Assembly (NCBI RefSeq): GCF_002887595.1
Contig: NZ_PEBU01000016.1
Span: forward strand, 17,015 to 81,014
DNA: 64,000 nt
Direction: 5' to 3'
Source: Bowmanella denitrificans
GTDB lineage: Bacteria; Pseudomonadota; Gammaproteobacteria; Enterobacterales; Alteromonadaceae
Of this stretch, positions 18,449-28,087 are shown piece after piece (the first letter of the stretch is position 1; each line of letters opens with the position of its first letter). A program made the position numbers and the translations under genes. The notes beneath the pieces were generated by a model that had not been told where the DNA came from, searched no databases, and was given only the letters and a program-made list of their open reading frames with translations.

Positions 18449-19048
18449 ATGACCACTATATCGTCTGAGTCACAAACCACCTTGAATTTATCTTTAGACT
18501 TTCCCTTTTCCCCTGCCGTCACCTGGCACAGTCCGGAGTTTATTGGCATACCGGATTTCCATCTGAAGAACTGGCTGTTGGATACCAGTTCCCTGACCGA
18601 ACGCTTGCAGTCCCATTGCAGACACTTTCGTGTCCAGCTTCTTGGTCAGCAGCTTTTGCCCTTGCTGGACAATGAGAAAGCGCCTATGCAAAACCAACCC
18701 TGTCAGGTCAGGGAAGTGTTGCTGTGGGGAGAAGAGCATCCCTGGGTTTTTGCCCGCTCGCTGTTACCTGAGTCTTTGGTGCAGGAAGGCATGCGGGAAC
18801 TGGCCGCACTGGGGGAGCAATCACTGGGTAAGGTATTGTTTAACAACAGTGATTGCCTGCGAGAACCCTTTGAGCTGACCAGACTGGGTACCGAACATGA
18901 GCTGATGACCAGGTTGGGGCTGCGTTGCAGTCATGATTTGTGGGGGCGCCGTTCTCGTTTTAGTTACAAGCACTGGCATATGATGGTGGCTGAGATATTT
19001 CTGCCGGGTTGCCCGGCCTACAAGCAATTTGGAGCTACGTATGTATAG
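18449..19048 (+). CDS. ubiC: Chorismate lyase UbiC
   Basis: The protein matches UbiC, which converts chorismate to 4-hydroxybenzoate and pyruvate, the first step of ubiquinone synthesis in the cytoplasm. Supporting segments are [20 protein letters not shown], the glutamate-containing middle part and the C-terminal [22 protein letters not shown] with its family arginine-rich strand. The ATG at 18449 was taken as start; the frame is open back to 18317 but that part does not resemble the family. The 199-residue product is slightly longer than in E. coli (about 165). The end overlaps ubiA by 8 bp, consistent with coupled translation. Confidence 0.92.
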   Translation: MTTISSESQTTLNLSLDFPFSPAVTWHSPEFIGIPDFHLKNWLLDTSSLTERLQSHCRHFRVQLLGQQLLPLLDNEKAPMQNQPCQVREVLLWGEEHPWVFARSLLPESLVQEGMRELAALGEQSLGKVLFNNSDCLREPFELTRLGTEHELMTRLGLRCSHDLWGRRSRFSYKHWHMMVAEIFLPGCPAYKQFGATYV

Positions 19049-19910
19049 CCGCGCCAAGCTGGCTGCATTCGCGCGTCTGGCGCGAATGGATAAGCCCATC
19101 GGCACATATTTGCTGCTTTGGCCAACATGGTGGGCGCTATGGATGGCGGCTGACGGCATGCCGGATTGGCAGTTGATTGTCATATTTAGCCTGGGGGTGT
19201 TTCTGATGCGCTCGGCCGGCTGTGTCATCAATGACTATGCCGACCGCCATGTGGATGGTGAAGTGAAGCGCACTGCGTCGCGCCCTTTGGTTAGCGGTGA
19301 AATCACAGAGCGACAAGCGCTGGGCTTTTTCGCCCTGCTGGTACTGATGTCCTTTGGTCTGGTGCTGTTTTTAAACTGGCAGACTATTTTGCTGTCCTTT
19401 GGCGCCCTGGCGCTGGCGGCGTGCTACCCTTTTATGAAGCGTTACACACATTTGCCGCAATTCGTGCTTGGTGCTGCGTTCAGTTGGGCGATTCCCATGG
19501 CATGTATGGCCAGCCTGAGTTTTTTACCCTGGTGGAGCTGGTGGCTGTTTACTGCCAATATCCTATGGACGGTGGCCTACGACACTATGTACGCGATGGT
19601 GGACAGGGACGATGATCTTAGAATTGGTGTTAAGTCCACCGCTATCCTGTTTGGGCGATTTGACAAATTGATCATAGGCTGTTTACAACTGATGTTTCTC
19701 GGCATTCTGGCCTGGCTTGGCTTCTACCTGGCCTTTGGGGCGCTATACTTTGTCGGCTGGACTATAGCGGTATTGCTGTCCGGCTATCAGCAGTGGCTGA
19801 TTGCCGGACGGGAACGGGAACCTTGCTTCAAGGCCTTCCTCAACAATCATTATGTGGGGTTGGCCATTACACTGGGATTGATACTCGATCTAGCTGTGCG
19901 GATGGTGTAA
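19041..19910 (+). CDS. ubiA: 4-hydroxybenzoate polyprenyltransferase UbiA
   Basis: This integral-membrane prenyltransferase attaches the polyprenyl tail to 4-hydroxybenzoate, the step after UbiC. The two aspartate-rich motifs that bind Mg-diphosphate are visible: [11 protein letters not shown] near residue 68 and [14 protein letters not shown] near 180. About eight hydrophobic helices follow the family pattern. The start at 19041 has GGAG 6 nt upstream (GGAGCTACGT) and overlaps the ubiC stop. The 3' end overlaps the convergent plsB gene by 21 bp, so the two transcripts share an antisense tail. Confidence 0.96.
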   Translation: MYSRAKLAAFARLARMDKPIGTYLLLWPTWWALWMAADGMPDWQLIVIFSLGVFLMRSAGCVINDYADRHVDGEVKRTASRPLVSGEITERQALGFFALLVLMSFGLVLFLNWQTILLSFGALALAACYPFMKRYTHLPQFVLGAAFSWAIPMACMASLSFLPWWSWWLFTANILWTVAYDTMYAMVDRDDDLRIGVKSTAILFGRFDKLIIGCLQLMFLGILAWLGFYLAFGALYFVGWTIAVLLSGYQQWLIAGREREPCFKAFLNNHYVGLAITLGLILDLAVRMV

Positions 19911-22331
19911 CTGGTGCAATTTCTGCACGATCCCGGAACTGACCAGAGACAGCACCATTTCTTTTAAGGCGGCACTTTGAGCAGACTGCTGTAACGCCCC
20001 GTCTTCGTCTGCTGCTACCAGGCCGTTGTCTTTGAGTGCATTCACAAAGCTTGAAAAGACGTTCTTATCGTAGAACTCTGGCGCATTGATGCCATTTACC
20101 GCACTCAGATGTTCTGCCAATTCGCGGCTCTGTTTCTCCAAGGTCGCGCGAGGGATTGATTGCTCCTTTTCCAGCAATGTCAGTACGATGGCGTAACGTT
20201 GTAAGGTTTGCTGGATGGTCTCGCTGAGTACTTGCAAAGTCCGGTAGTCCGCATCTGTGCGAGGTGGGGCAAGCAATTTGCCGTCCAGCTCTTTAATCAA
20301 GCCAAGTTCCAGCATCTGCTGCACTAACTGCTGACAATAGGTTGTCGCCTCGGTTAAGGTGAAATGCATAAACAGTTCACGCTTTAACAAAGGATAGATT
20401 GCCTTGATGTAATCTATCACTGCCGACTTTGGCGGCCCTGTCATTACTGCGGCGGCAATCAGGCTGGGTAATGCCAGCAGGTGCAAAATATTGTTGCGAT
20501 AGTAAGTTTGAGTAATGGCACTATGTTCATTCAGTGACACTACCCGGCCAAATGCATCATCGCGGATACTGAACTTATTCAGAGCCATGGTTTGTTTCAG
20601 TAGCGTATGACCATCAACATCAGGAATACTGCTTAACTGGCTATAGGGCGCCGCACGGAGCAGGGTCAGCAACTGATTAAGACTGCCAGCCAGATCATCT
20701 TCTTCCATTGCATGATTTTCTGCTGCTAACAGTACTAAGGAGCACAAGGCCATGCCGTTAATGGCGGCAGTCTGATTAATACGGCACATCACTTGATTGG
20801 CCAGATGGTTGACGGTGGGGGTGAGCCAGCTCGGTTTGCGTTCCACAGATAATGCATCGTCACGCCAGTTTGGCACCCGGCTGTCGAGATAACTGTTAAG
20901 CTGAATCGGTTCACCAAAACTCAGAAAACCATGACCATAATTCTTTAATTTCTTAATGGCGGAAAATACCTGCCAGAATGATTCTTTCTGTTTACTGCTG
21001 CCTTTTAGCTCTTTCAGATAGCTACCTAATTCCATTACGTTCTCGTAGCCAAGATAGACCGGTACCAAACTCACTGGACGTTTTACACCCTTTAACATGG
21101 CTTGTAATGTCATCGCCAGCATGCCGGTTTTTGGTGGTAACAACCGACCGGTTCGACTGCGCCCCCCTTCGGGATAGTACTTAACCGGAAAACCGCGATT
21201 AAACAGAAACTCCAGGTACTCTTTGAAGACTGCGGTATAAAGTTTGTTACCGGCAAAGCTACGACGCAGGAAAAATGCGCCACCGCGGCGGAAAATTCCG
21301 CCCACTGGCCAGAAATTCAAATTGATACCTGCAGCAATATGTGGCGTGGCCAGTCCCTCATGGTAGATAACATAAGTCAAAAGCAGATAATCCATATGAC
21401 TGCGATGGCAGGGGACATAGATGATTTCATGTCCGTTTTGCGCCAACTCACGGATGCGTGCCGCATTGTGCACCTCTATACCGTTATAAATCTTGTTCCA
21501 TACCCGGGTCAGTAATCTGTCTGCCAGGCGAATGGTGCCTTCCCGATAATCAGCGGCAATCTCTTTTAAATAGCCCTCAGCCCGTTGTCTGGCTTGTTCG
21601 GCACTTAGCCTTTTATCCTGTTGTTCTTCAGTGATGGCATCTTTAACCGCTCTGGCGCCAAGAATGGCATTCTGCAGTTGCAAACGATCAATGCTGCGCG
21701 GCCCGGTCATCGCTTGTATGCGGCGATAAAAATGTGTCCTGGCGACCCTGATTAACTTATGTGCAATGCGTTCATCACTGCCATTTTCTTCGAGCATGCG
21801 TCTGGAGGAAACGGCGCGGCTGAAATAGACAAAGTTGTCGCGACCTAAAAACAGCACAATAAAAAACTTTCGTAACCAACTTGGCGAGGCGCGGTCAGCC
21901 AACAAGTCAGACCAACCCGGTTTGGATTTGCCCGGAGCCCGGCCCCAGAAAATCGCCGTCGGCACTATTTGCATATCTATATCCGGCGTCTGCCGCTGCA
22001 ACTGCAAAATATGTTGAAAGCTGTTCGCTATATCCGTTGCATGAATACGACGGCTTATTAACCCCTGCGGTTCTTCCAGACTCAGGTTTGCCTGCAGCAC
22101 CTGGCCGTTTAACTGCAAGGGGCGCAGGGGATCCGGTAAACCCAATTGCTCTGTTGCTTTCTGCAATGCAATCAGGTCGGTGGCAGAGTGGGTGTGCAAC
22201 AAATAGATTATGGGTTTGTGTTGATCAATGCCCAGTTCCTGATGAATATCGGCAGGAATGCTTTTGGTTTTGACCAGCAAACGGGTTGGGTATTTAATCA
22301 GGTTTAGTAGCAGCTTGTGCAACCAGAACAT
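19890..22331 (-). CDS. plsB: Glycerol-3-phosphate 1-O-acyltransferase PlsB
   Basis: The 813-residue peripheral inner-membrane enzyme acylates sn-glycerol 3-phosphate at position 1, starting phospholipid synthesis. The acyltransferase motifs are clear: [10 protein letters not shown] (H-x4-D), then [10 protein letters not shown], and [16 protein letters not shown]. Its length matches E. coli PlsB (807). The ATG at 22331 was chosen because a strong AGGAGGT lies upstream, 10 nt from this ATG and 4 nt from an in-frame TTG; a further ATG at 22400 is less likely. The plsB/lexA divergent and ubiA/plsB convergent arrangement is as in E. coli, here without dgkA in between. Confidence 0.96.
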   Translation of the reverse strand: MFWLHKLLLNLIKYPTRLLVKTKSIPADIHQELGIDQHKPIIYLLHTHSATDLIALQKATEQLGLPDPLRPLQLNGQVLQANLSLEEPQGLISRRIHATDIANSFQHILQLQRQTPDIDMQIVPTAIFWGRAPGKSKPGWSDLLADRASPSWLRKFFIVLFLGRDNFVYFSRAVSSRRMLEENGSDERIAHKLIRVARTHFYRRIQAMTGPRSIDRLQLQNAILGARAVKDAITEEQQDKRLSAEQARQRAEGYLKEIAADYREGTIRLADRLLTRVWNKIYNGIEVHNAARIRELAQNGHEIIYVPCHRSHMDYLLLTYVIYHEGLATPHIAAGINLNFWPVGGIFRRGGAFFLRRSFAGNKLYTAVFKEYLEFLFNRGFPVKYYPEGGRSRTGRLLPPKTGMLAMTLQAMLKGVKRPVSLVPVYLGYENVMELGSYLKELKGSSKQKESFWQVFSAIKKLKNYGHGFLSFGEPIQLNSYLDSRVPNWRDDALSVERKPSWLTPTVNHLANQVMCRINQTAAINGMALCSLVLLAAENHAMEEDDLAGSLNQLLTLLRAAPYSQLSSIPDVDGHTLLKQTMALNKFSIRDDAFGRVVSLNEHSAITQTYYRNNILHLLALPSLIAAAVMTGPPKSAVIDYIKAIYPLLKRELFMHFTLTEATTYCQQLVQQMLELGLIKELDGKLLAPPRTDADYRTLQVLSETIQQTLQRYAIVLTLLEKEQSIPRATLEKQSRELAEHLSAVNGINAPEFYDKNVFSSFVNALKDNGLVAADEDGALQQSAQSAALKEMVLSLVSSGIVQKLHQLHHPHS

Positions 22332-22437
22332 CGCCAATGGACCTCCTGTAAAAGTGCGCGAAGCATAGCATCTTCTTGGTTTAATGTCCTTGTGCAGCAT
22401 CAGCCCCTAGCATTTCAGACAGAATAAACAACAAGAG

Positions 22438-22465
22438 TTGCTATCTTGGTATAACTGGATATACT
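22438..22465 (+). promoter_or_regulatory. Putative sigma-70 promoter of lexA
   Basis: TTGCTA (22438-22443) and TATACT (22460-22465) are separated by 16 bp. The -10 element lies inside the first SOS box, so LexA binding would block RNA polymerase directly, as in the E. coli autoregulated lexA promoter. The assignment is by consensus only. Confidence 0.6.
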
Positions 22466-22472
22466 CACAGTA
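22453..22472 (+). promoter_or_regulatory. SOS box 1 (LexA operator)
   Basis: CTG (22455-22457), ten AT-rich bases and CAG (22468-22470) match the CTG-N10-CAG LexA operator, with TA-like flanks. It overlaps the predicted -10 of lexA and may also affect the divergent plsB. Confidence 0.85.
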
Positions 22473-22473
22473 A

Positions 22474-22493
22474 AACTGTATGGAAAAACAGGC
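22474..22493 (+). promoter_or_regulatory. SOS box 2 (LexA operator)
   Basis: A second CTG-N10-CAG site runs from CTG at 22476-22478 to CAG at 22489-22491, exactly 21 bp after the first, which puts both on the same DNA face. It ends 3 nt before the lexA start codon, so it also covers the 5' UTR. Two tandem operators are the E. coli lexA arrangement. Confidence 0.8.
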
Positions 22494-22495
22494 TT

Positions 22496-23122
22496 ATGCG
22501 TCCACTTACCCCCCGGCAGGAAGAAGTTCTGCAACTGATTAAAGATACTATGGCTCATACAGGTATGCCGCCTACCCGCGCAGAAATTGCCAAGCAGTTG
22601 GGGTTTCGTTCCGCCAATGCCGCCGAGGAACACCTTAAAGCTCTGTCCCGTAAAGGGGTGATAGACATTTTACCGGGCACGTCCAGAGGCATAAAGCTCA
22701 ACATTCCAATGGACGGACAGGTTGAGGAGGAAGGCCTGCCACTCATCGGCAGAGTTGCTGCCGGTGAACCTATACTGGCACAACAGCACATCGAAACTCA
22801 CTACAAAGTAGACCCGGATTTGTTTAAACCCAAAGCGGATTTTTTGCTCAGAGTGAATGGGATGAGCATGAAGGATATCGGCATTATGGACGGTGACCTG
22901 CTGGCAGTGCATCGTACCCTGGACGTGCATAACGGTCAGGTGGTGGTGGCCAGAGTCGATGATGACGTCACCGTCAAGCGTATTGAGCGGCGTGGTCGAA
23001 GCGAAATTCTTTTACATGCGGAAAACGAAGAATTCGCGCCGATTAAAGTAGACTTAGCCACCCAGCCTTTTTCGATTGAAGGTATCGCGGTCGGGATTAT
23101 CCGTAACAGCGATTGGATGTAA
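22496..23122 (+). CDS. lexA: SOS repressor LexA
   Basis: The 208-residue repressor has an N-terminal winged-helix DNA-binding domain ([10 protein letters not shown] to about 70, recognition region [13 protein letters not shown]). The C-terminal part is an S24 self-cleavage domain. The autocleavage site is Ala89-Gly90 in RVAAGEP. The catalytic dyad is Ser124 (NGMSMKD) and Lys161 (DVTVKRI). RecA filaments trigger cleavage after DNA damage, derepressing SOS genes. Two SOS boxes directly upstream show autoregulation. Confidence 0.98.
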   Translation: MRPLTPRQEEVLQLIKDTMAHTGMPPTRAEIAKQLGFRSANAAEEHLKALSRKGVIDILPGTSRGIKLNIPMDGQVEEEGLPLIGRVAAGEPILAQQHIETHYKVDPDLFKPKADFLLRVNGMSMKDIGIMDGDLLAVHRTLDVHNGQVVVARVDDDVTVKRIERRGRSEILLHAENEEFAPIKVDLATQPFSIEGIAVGIIRNSDWM

Positions 23123-23135
23123 TCACCTAACAATT

Positions 23136-23202
23136 ATATCCAGGGACGGATGGTATGCCGATGTAGCAGGAGCACTCATCGGCGATATCCAGGGATGGAT
23201 GG
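23136..23202 (+). repeat. 18-bp direct repeat flanking a hairpin (unit A)
   Basis: An 18-bp sequence beginning ATATCCAGGGA occurs at 23136-23153 and again at 23185-23202 with one mismatch. Between and overlapping them is a hairpin: GCCGATG (23157-23163) pairs with CATCGGC (23177-23183) around a 13-nt loop. The layout resembles a small palindromic interspersed element with short direct repeats at its ends. Confidence 0.7.
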
Positions 23203-23339
23203 GCCGAAAACTTGCTCCCCGGCTCGGTCTCCTGATGCGCTCTACCTCCTCCATTCTTGGAGTTGTGCATTTTATGCACTTCCACCGTCCCTGGTGGTCG
23301 TATGCCGATGTAGCAGGAGTACTCATCGGCGATATCCAG
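23154..23339 (+). repeat. Pair of 39-bp direct repeats each containing a hairpin
   Basis: Bases 23154-23192 and 23301-23339 are the same 39-bp sequence with one mismatch (C at 23173, T at 23320), 147 bp apart. Each copy contains the GCCGATG...CATCGGC hairpin, with TAT/ATA outer pairs across a bulge. CCAGGGACGG (23140-23149) before copy 1 has its exact reverse complement at 23285-23294 before copy 2. The copies sit in the lexA-coxB gap and have no coding potential I trust. Confidence 0.8.
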
Positions 23340-23664
23340 AGCCTGCTCTACAGGCGCTTCTGCCTGAACCACAGGCCCCCATTTAACAGCCGCTCCTAAT
23401 GGGCAACTTTCCCTGCACAATAAAACAATCAATAAATTAGCAGCTTAGCGAAAATTCGTGATTCCTGCTCACTTCTGGTTAAAATTTGAGCGCTTGATTG
23501 TTATCCTCTCAGAAATCGCTGGACGCGCCCCGTACAGTTGAGTAATTCTTGTACTGCATTTAACAAAAATATAACAAGAAAGTGTCATTTTGTGTCCAAC
23601 GGTACTTTCGATTTTCCGGGTTTCTGACACCGGAGTCTTTCAGTTCTGACATAGGAGACGTCAC

Positions 23665-24795
23665 GTGGCCAGAAGTGTGTTGACCGCATTATTCGCAACC
23701 CTGCTGAGCGCTGCTGCCATGGCGCAGCCTTCCCAGTTGAACTTGCGCAAGGGGGTAACAGACATCAGTGCGCAGGTTTATGATCTGCACATGACCATTT
23801 TCTACATTTGCGTGGTGATTGGCATACTGGTCTTCGGCGCGATGTTTTTTGCGATGATCTTCCATCGTAAATCCAGAGGGGTAAAACCAGCCAATTTCCA
23901 TGAAAGTGTCAAAGTGGAGGTGGCCTGGACGGTAGTGCCGTTTCTCATTCTTATTGGCATGGCAATTCCTGCTGCCAGTACTTTGATTGCCATGGAAGAC
24001 ACCAGCAAAGCGGATGTGACTGTGTTGGTCACGGGATCTCAATGGAAATGGCACTACAAGTATATGGAAAACGAGGTGGAGTATTACTCGGTGTTGGCTA
24101 CTCAACAGGAGCAGATTCACAACAAATTCAGCAAAGGCGAAAACTACTTACTGGAAGTGGATCGTCCGCTGGTCATCCCCACAGATAAGAAAGTCCGCTT
24201 CCTGGTGACCTCTGATGATGTGATTCACTCCTGGTGGGTACCGGATTTTGCCGTGAAAAAAGATGCGAACCCTGGCTTTATTAACGAAGCCTGGGCCCGT
24301 GTTAATGAGCCTGGCATTTACCGGGGGCAGTGTGCAGAACTCTGTGGTAAGGACCATGGCTTTATGCCTGTGGTGGTAATCGCCAAGACACCGGCTGAAT
24401 ACGATGCCTGGATTGCCGAGCAGGAAGCGATTCAGCGCAAAGCCAAAGAGGAAGAGCAAAAGCTTCTGGCCATGAATATGGACATGACCGAATTGATGGA
24501 TTTGGGAAGTAAGGTTTACCAAAGTACCTGTGCTGCCTGCCATATGCCAAACGGTGAAGGTCTGCCAGGCGTGTTTCCTGGTTTGAAAGGTAGTGCCATC
24601 GCCACTGGCGATGTGCGCAAGCATATCGATGTGGTGGTCAACGGCGTTTCCGGTACTGCCATGCAGGCTTTTGGCAAACAATTGAGCCTGAAAGAACTGG
24701 CCGCTGTGATTACATATGAACGTAATGCCTGGGGTAACAACACGGGTGAAACGGTACAGGCCAAAGATGTCAACGCCGTCCAGACAGGCAAATAG
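23665..24795 (+). CDS. coxB: Cytochrome c oxidase subunit II with fused cytochrome c domain
   Basis: The 376-residue protein has a signal peptide (cleaved near AMA, residue 20) and two membrane helices (about 43-66 and 88-108). The CuA domain follows, with ligands His188, Cys223, Cys227, His231 and Met234. A C-terminal cytochrome c domain has the haem motif CAACH (C289, C292, H293) and a likely distal Met in GTAMQAFG. The fused haem domain makes this a caa3-like subunit II that can take electrons through its own haem c. The GTG start has GGAG 8 nt upstream. It heads the oxidase operon. Confidence 0.95.
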   Translation: MARSVLTALFATLLSAAAMAQPSQLNLRKGVTDISAQVYDLHMTIFYICVVIGILVFGAMFFAMIFHRKSRGVKPANFHESVKVEVAWTVVPFLILIGMAIPAASTLIAMEDTSKADVTVLVTGSQWKWHYKYMENEVEYYSVLATQQEQIHNKFSKGENYLLEVDRPLVIPTDKKVRFLVTSDDVIHSWWVPDFAVKKDANPGFINEAWARVNEPGIYRGQCAELCGKDHGFMPVVVIAKTPAEYDAWIAEQEAIQRKAKEEEQKLLAMNMDMTELMDLGSKVYQSTCAACHMPNGEGLPGVFPGLKGSAIATGDVRKHIDVVVNGVSGTAMQAFGKQLSLKELAAVITYERNAWGNNTGETVQAKDVNAVQTGK

Positions 24796-24802
24796 GAGAA
24801 TT

Positions 24803-26395
24803 ATGATGAGTACCGCAGCAGAGCACCTGCACCACGACGAGCATCATGACCATAAGCCATCCGGTATTAAGCGTTGGTTGTACACCACCAACCACAAAGA
24901 TATCGGCACCCTGTATTTGTGGTTTGCCTTTATTATGTTCCTGATTGGCGGGGCCATGGCGATGGTGATCCGCGCTGAGTTGTTCCAGCCCGGCCTGCAG
25001 CTAGTGGATCCCAACTTTTTCAATCAGATGACCACAGTACATGGGCTGATTATGGTTTTTGGTGCGGTAATGCCGGCCTTTACCGGTTTAGCCAACTGGA
25101 TGGTGCCACTGATGATTGGCGCGCCGGACATGGCCCTACCGAGGATGAATAACTGGAGTTTCTGGATCCTGCCTTTTGCGTTTTTGATCCTGCTCTCTTC
25201 GCTGTTTCTGGAAGGTGGTGGCCCGAATTTTGGCTGGACCTTTTATGCGCCGTTGTCTACCACCTACAGCAATGACAGCACGGCTTTATTTGTGTTTTCT
25301 GTGCATATTATGGGGGCATCCTCCATTATGGGTGCCATCAACGTTATTGTGACCATTTTTAATATGCGCGCACCAGGCATGACCTGGATGAAGATGCCGC
25401 TGTTTGTATGGACCTGGTTGATCACTGCCTTTCTGCTGATTGCGGTTATGCCGGTGTTAGCCGGGGCGGTGACTATGGTGCTGACAGATAAATTCTTTGG
25501 CACCAGCTTCTTTAATGCCGCCGGTGGTGGTGACCCGGTGTTGTTCCAGCATATTTTCTGGTTCTTCGGGCACCCGGAAGTCTACATTATGATTCTGCCG
25601 GCGTTCGGCATTATCTCGCAGATTGTGCCAACCTTTTCACGTAAGCCATTGTTTGGTTATGCATCTATGGTGTACGCCACGGCTTCCATCGCATTGTTAT
25701 CCTTCATTGTGTGGGCCCACCATATGTTTACTACGGGTATGCCGGTGGCAGCAGAGCTGTTCTTTATGTTTGCCACTATGCTGATTTCCGTGCCTACCGG
25801 CGTGAAGGTCTTTAACTGGGTGGCGACGATGTGGCGTGGAGCCATCAGTTTTGAAATTCCCATGCTGTTTGCCCTGGCCTTTATCGTGCTGTTCACTATA
25901 GGGGGCTTTTCCGGATTGATGCTGGCGATTACACCTGTGGACTTCCAGTACCATGATACTTACTTTGTGGTAGCACATTTCCACTATGTTTTAGTGACCG
26001 GGGCAGTGTTCTCCATTATGGCGGCGGTGTATTACTGGCTACCCAAATGGTGCGGTAAGATGTACGACCTGACGTTGGCCAAATGGCACTTCTGGTGTTC
26101 GCTGATCTCTGTCAATGTGCTGTTCTTCCCTATGCACTTTGTTGGACTGGCCGGGATGCCCAGGCGTATCCCTGATTATTCGCTGCAGTTTGCTGACTTT
26201 AATAAATGGGTCAGCATTGGTGGCTTTGCCTTTGGTCTGTCGCAGCTTATATTCCTGGCCTTGTTGATTAAAGCCTGCCGCAAGCAAGGGGAAGCGGCCA
26301 CAGATCAGGTTTGGGAAGGCGCGGAAGGACTGGAATGGGAAATCCCTTCACCTGCGCCATACCATACCTTTGAAACACCTCCGGTGGTGAAGTAA
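24803..26395 (+). CDS. coxA: Cytochrome c oxidase subunit I
   Basis: The 530-residue haem-copper oxidase catalytic subunit has twelve predicted helices. Diagnostic segments are [10 protein letters not shown] (low-spin haem a ligand), [18 protein letters not shown] (CuB His and cross-linked Tyr), [10 protein letters not shown] (two CuB histidines) and [14 protein letters not shown] (haem a and a3 ligands). The glutamate of HPEVY marks an A-type enzyme. The N-terminus is His-rich ([10 protein letters not shown]). The start at 24803 has AGGAG 6 nt upstream. Oxygen is reduced at the periplasmic-side binuclear centre, with proton pumping. Confidence 0.98.
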   Translation: MMSTAAEHLHHDEHHDHKPSGIKRWLYTTNHKDIGTLYLWFAFIMFLIGGAMAMVIRAELFQPGLQLVDPNFFNQMTTVHGLIMVFGAVMPAFTGLANWMVPLMIGAPDMALPRMNNWSFWILPFAFLILLSSLFLEGGGPNFGWTFYAPLSTTYSNDSTALFVFSVHIMGASSIMGAINVIVTIFNMRAPGMTWMKMPLFVWTWLITAFLLIAVMPVLAGAVTMVLTDKFFGTSFFNAAGGGDPVLFQHIFWFFGHPEVYIMILPAFGIISQIVPTFSRKPLFGYASMVYATASIALLSFIVWAHHMFTTGMPVAAELFFMFATMLISVPTGVKVFNWVATMWRGAISFEIPMLFALAFIVLFTIGGFSGLMLAITPVDFQYHDTYFVVAHFHYVLVTGAVFSIMAAVYYWLPKWCGKMYDLTLAKWHFWCSLISVNVLFFPMHFVGLAGMPRRIPDYSLQFADFNKWVSIGGFAFGLSQLIFLALLIKACRKQGEAATDQVWEGAEGLEWEIPSPAPYHTFETPPVVK

Positions 26396-26398
26396 GCC

Positions 26399-26956
26399 AT
26401 GAATACGCCCGCCCCGAATAATGGCAAGCTGGTGATCAAGTTAGTGGCCGTGGTGCTGGGCATGTTTGGCTTTGGTTTTGCGCTGGTGCCCTTGTATGAC
26501 GTGTTCTGCGACGTGACGGGCATCAATGGCAAAACCAACCCCTATGCGGCGACCTATCAGGTGCAGGACATTGATACCAGCCGCACTATTACGGTGGAAT
26601 TTATTACCCGCACCAATACCGGCATGCCATGGGAATTTAAAGCCAGAAGCAGGCAGGTTCAGGTTCATCCGGGGGAACTTAAAACCGTCGAGTTTTATGT
26701 GCGTAACCCAACCGGTAAAGATATCGTTGGCCAGGCCATCCCTTCCGTCTCCCCAGGTACGGCAGCGTTGTACCTGAATAAGACAGAATGTTTTTGTTTT
26801 AATCAGCAGCCTCTGCCAGCAGGTGAAGAGGCGTTAATGCCTATGCAGTTTTATGTGGATCCACAACTGCCGGAAGATATTGAGATATTTACTCTGTCCT
26901 ACACTTTTTACGATGTGACTGAAACCGCGTCGACTGTGGCAATGAACCGCGGCTAA
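26399..26956 (+). CDS. ctaG: Cytochrome c oxidase assembly protein CtaG/Cox11
   Basis: This 185-residue protein is anchored by one N-terminal helix (about 12-30, ending VPLYDVFC). It carries the Cox11 copper-binding CFCF motif in KTECFCFNQQ near residue 131. The family delivers copper to CuB of subunit I from the periplasmic side. It lies 3 nt after coxA and runs directly into coxC, the usual order in gammaproteobacterial aa3/caa3 loci. Confidence 0.95.
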   Translation: MNTPAPNNGKLVIKLVAVVLGMFGFGFALVPLYDVFCDVTGINGKTNPYAATYQVQDIDTSRTITVEFITRTNTGMPWEFKARSRQVQVHPGELKTVEFYVRNPTGKDIVGQAIPSVSPGTAALYLNKTECFCFNQQPLPAGEEALMPMQFYVDPQLPEDIEIFTLSYTFYDVTETASTVAMNRG

Positions 26957-26968
26957 ATGGAGAGCGAC

Positions 26969-27850
26969 ATGTCAGAACAACAATACGAAAAATATTATGT
27001 ACCGGCCCAAAGCCCATGGCCCTTTGTCGGGGCTGTAGCATTGTTTCTCATTGCCGTCGGGGCTGGCAATTTTGTTATCGAATCCACCAAGGGCAAGGAC
27101 GGCTACGGAGGTTGGATTTTGGTGGCGGGCCTGGCTGTGCTGCTATTTATGCTGGTTGGCTGGTTTCGCGATCAGATTGAAGAGTCTATGACCGGCATGC
27201 ACTCCAGCCAGTTGGGGCGTTCGTACCGTCAGGGTATGAGCTGGTTTATTTTTTCTGAAGTGATGTTCTTCGCAGCATTCTTTGGTGCATTATTTTACGC
27301 TCGTATGATTGCTGTGCCCTGGTTGGGAGGCTCGTCAAACAATGCCATGACCAACGAGGTGTTGTGGCCGGGTTTCGAAGCTATGTGGCCCTTGGTTAAG
27401 ACCCCTGATGGCACGACAACTGAGGCCATGGGCTGGTATGGACTGCCGCTGATCAATACCGTGATTCTGCTGATTTCCTCCGTAACAGCGCACTTCGCTC
27501 ATGTGGCGTTGGAGGAGGGAAAACGCAAACAGCTGACGTTGTTCCTGGGGCTGACCATCTTGCTAGGTGTCGGCTTTTTGATCCTGCAAGTGGAAGAGTA
27601 CGTGCATGCCTATCGTGAGATGGGGCTGATGCTGACTTCAGGGGTGTATGGTAACACCTTCTTTATGCTGACCGGCTTCCATGGCTTGCATGTTACGCTG
27701 GGAACTATTTTACTGATTGTGATGTTCTTCAGGGTACTTAAAGGTCATTTCAATAAAGACAACCAGTTTGCGTTTCAGGCTGCAAGTTGGTACTGGCACT
27801 TTGTTGATGTGGTGTGGGTATTGCTGTTTTTCTTTGTTTACATACTTTGA
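26969..27850 (+). CDS. coxC: Cytochrome c oxidase subunit III
   Basis: This seven-helix subunit III has the family segments SEVMFFAAFFGALFYAR, QVEEYVHAYREMG, TGFHGLHVTLG and the C-terminal WYWHFVDVVWVLLFFFVYIL. It stabilises proton uptake in the oxidase and has no redox centre. An ATG at 26957 directly follows the ctaG stop, but the ATG at 26969 has GGAG 7 nt upstream and is the better start (293 residues). Confidence 0.96.
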   Translation: MSEQQYEKYYVPAQSPWPFVGAVALFLIAVGAGNFVIESTKGKDGYGGWILVAGLAVLLFMLVGWFRDQIEESMTGMHSSQLGRSYRQGMSWFIFSEVMFFAAFFGALFYARMIAVPWLGGSSNNAMTNEVLWPGFEAMWPLVKTPDGTTTEAMGWYGLPLINTVILLISSVTAHFAHVALEEGKRKQLTLFLGLTILLGVGFLILQVEEYVHAYREMGLMLTSGVYGNTFFMLTGFHGLHVTLGTILLIVMFFRVLKGHFNKDNQFAFQAASWYWHFVDVVWVLLFFFVYIL

Positions 27851-27865
27851 CACTAAGGCGAGCCG

Positions 27866-28075
27866 TTAGTAAGGACGGGGGTTGGGTGTAATCCAACCCA
27901 TCGCCACGGCAATTATCAACAGTAGTATAATAATGGCTGACGTCAGAACCCGCCGACCAATAAACTTGGTCATTGATGTACCGCCACTGTCCCCTTTTAA
28001 CATGATTTTCATGGCGCGAAAGAGGTTGAACACCATAAAGATCAACAGACAAACTATCAGAATCTTTAATAACAA
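27866..28075 (-). CDS. DUF2909 small twin-transmembrane protein
   Basis: This small protein of 69 residues has two hydrophobic helices (about 3-18 and 42-60), joined by a loop with FRAMKIMLKGDSGG, and ends in NPRPY. It matches the DUF2909 pattern of short membrane proteins often found inside cytochrome oxidase loci. The start is TTG at 28075, with AGGAG 7 nt upstream; longer frames lack a plausible start. It is on the strand opposite to the oxidase genes, with 12 bp between its start and that of surf1. Its role is unknown; the setting suggests oxidase assembly. Confidence 0.8.
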   Translation of the reverse strand: MLLKILIVCLLIFMVFNLFRAMKIMLKGDSGGTSMTKFIGRRVLTSAIIILLLIIAVAMGWITPNPRPY

Positions 28076-28087
28076 TGTGCTTCTCCT

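Larger units (their letters stand above)
23123..23664. other. Intergenic region with nested repeats and coxB leader
   Basis: This 542-bp gap between lexA and coxB holds a repeat element at 23136-23339 (annotated separately), then about 320 bp leading to coxB. Frames that are open here on the minus strand simply translate the repeats and are not genes. Near coxB, TATAAC (23570-23575) is a possible -10 with a loose TTCTTG or TTGTAC upstream. A GTGTC/GACAC pair lies further on. GGAG (23653-23656) is the coxB ribosome-binding site. Confidence 0.6.

Noticed and set aside
23154..23339. Two 39-bp repeats as a CRISPR remnant
   Set aside because: There are only two copies, 147 bp apart start to start, which gives a spacer of over 100 bp, and no cas genes are near.
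23127..23432. Minus-strand frame of about 100 codons over the lexA-coxB repeats
   Set aside because: Its sequence is a translation of the repeat copies (the same CYIGI segment appears twice), it has no ribosome-binding site and it recurs in several overlapping frames.
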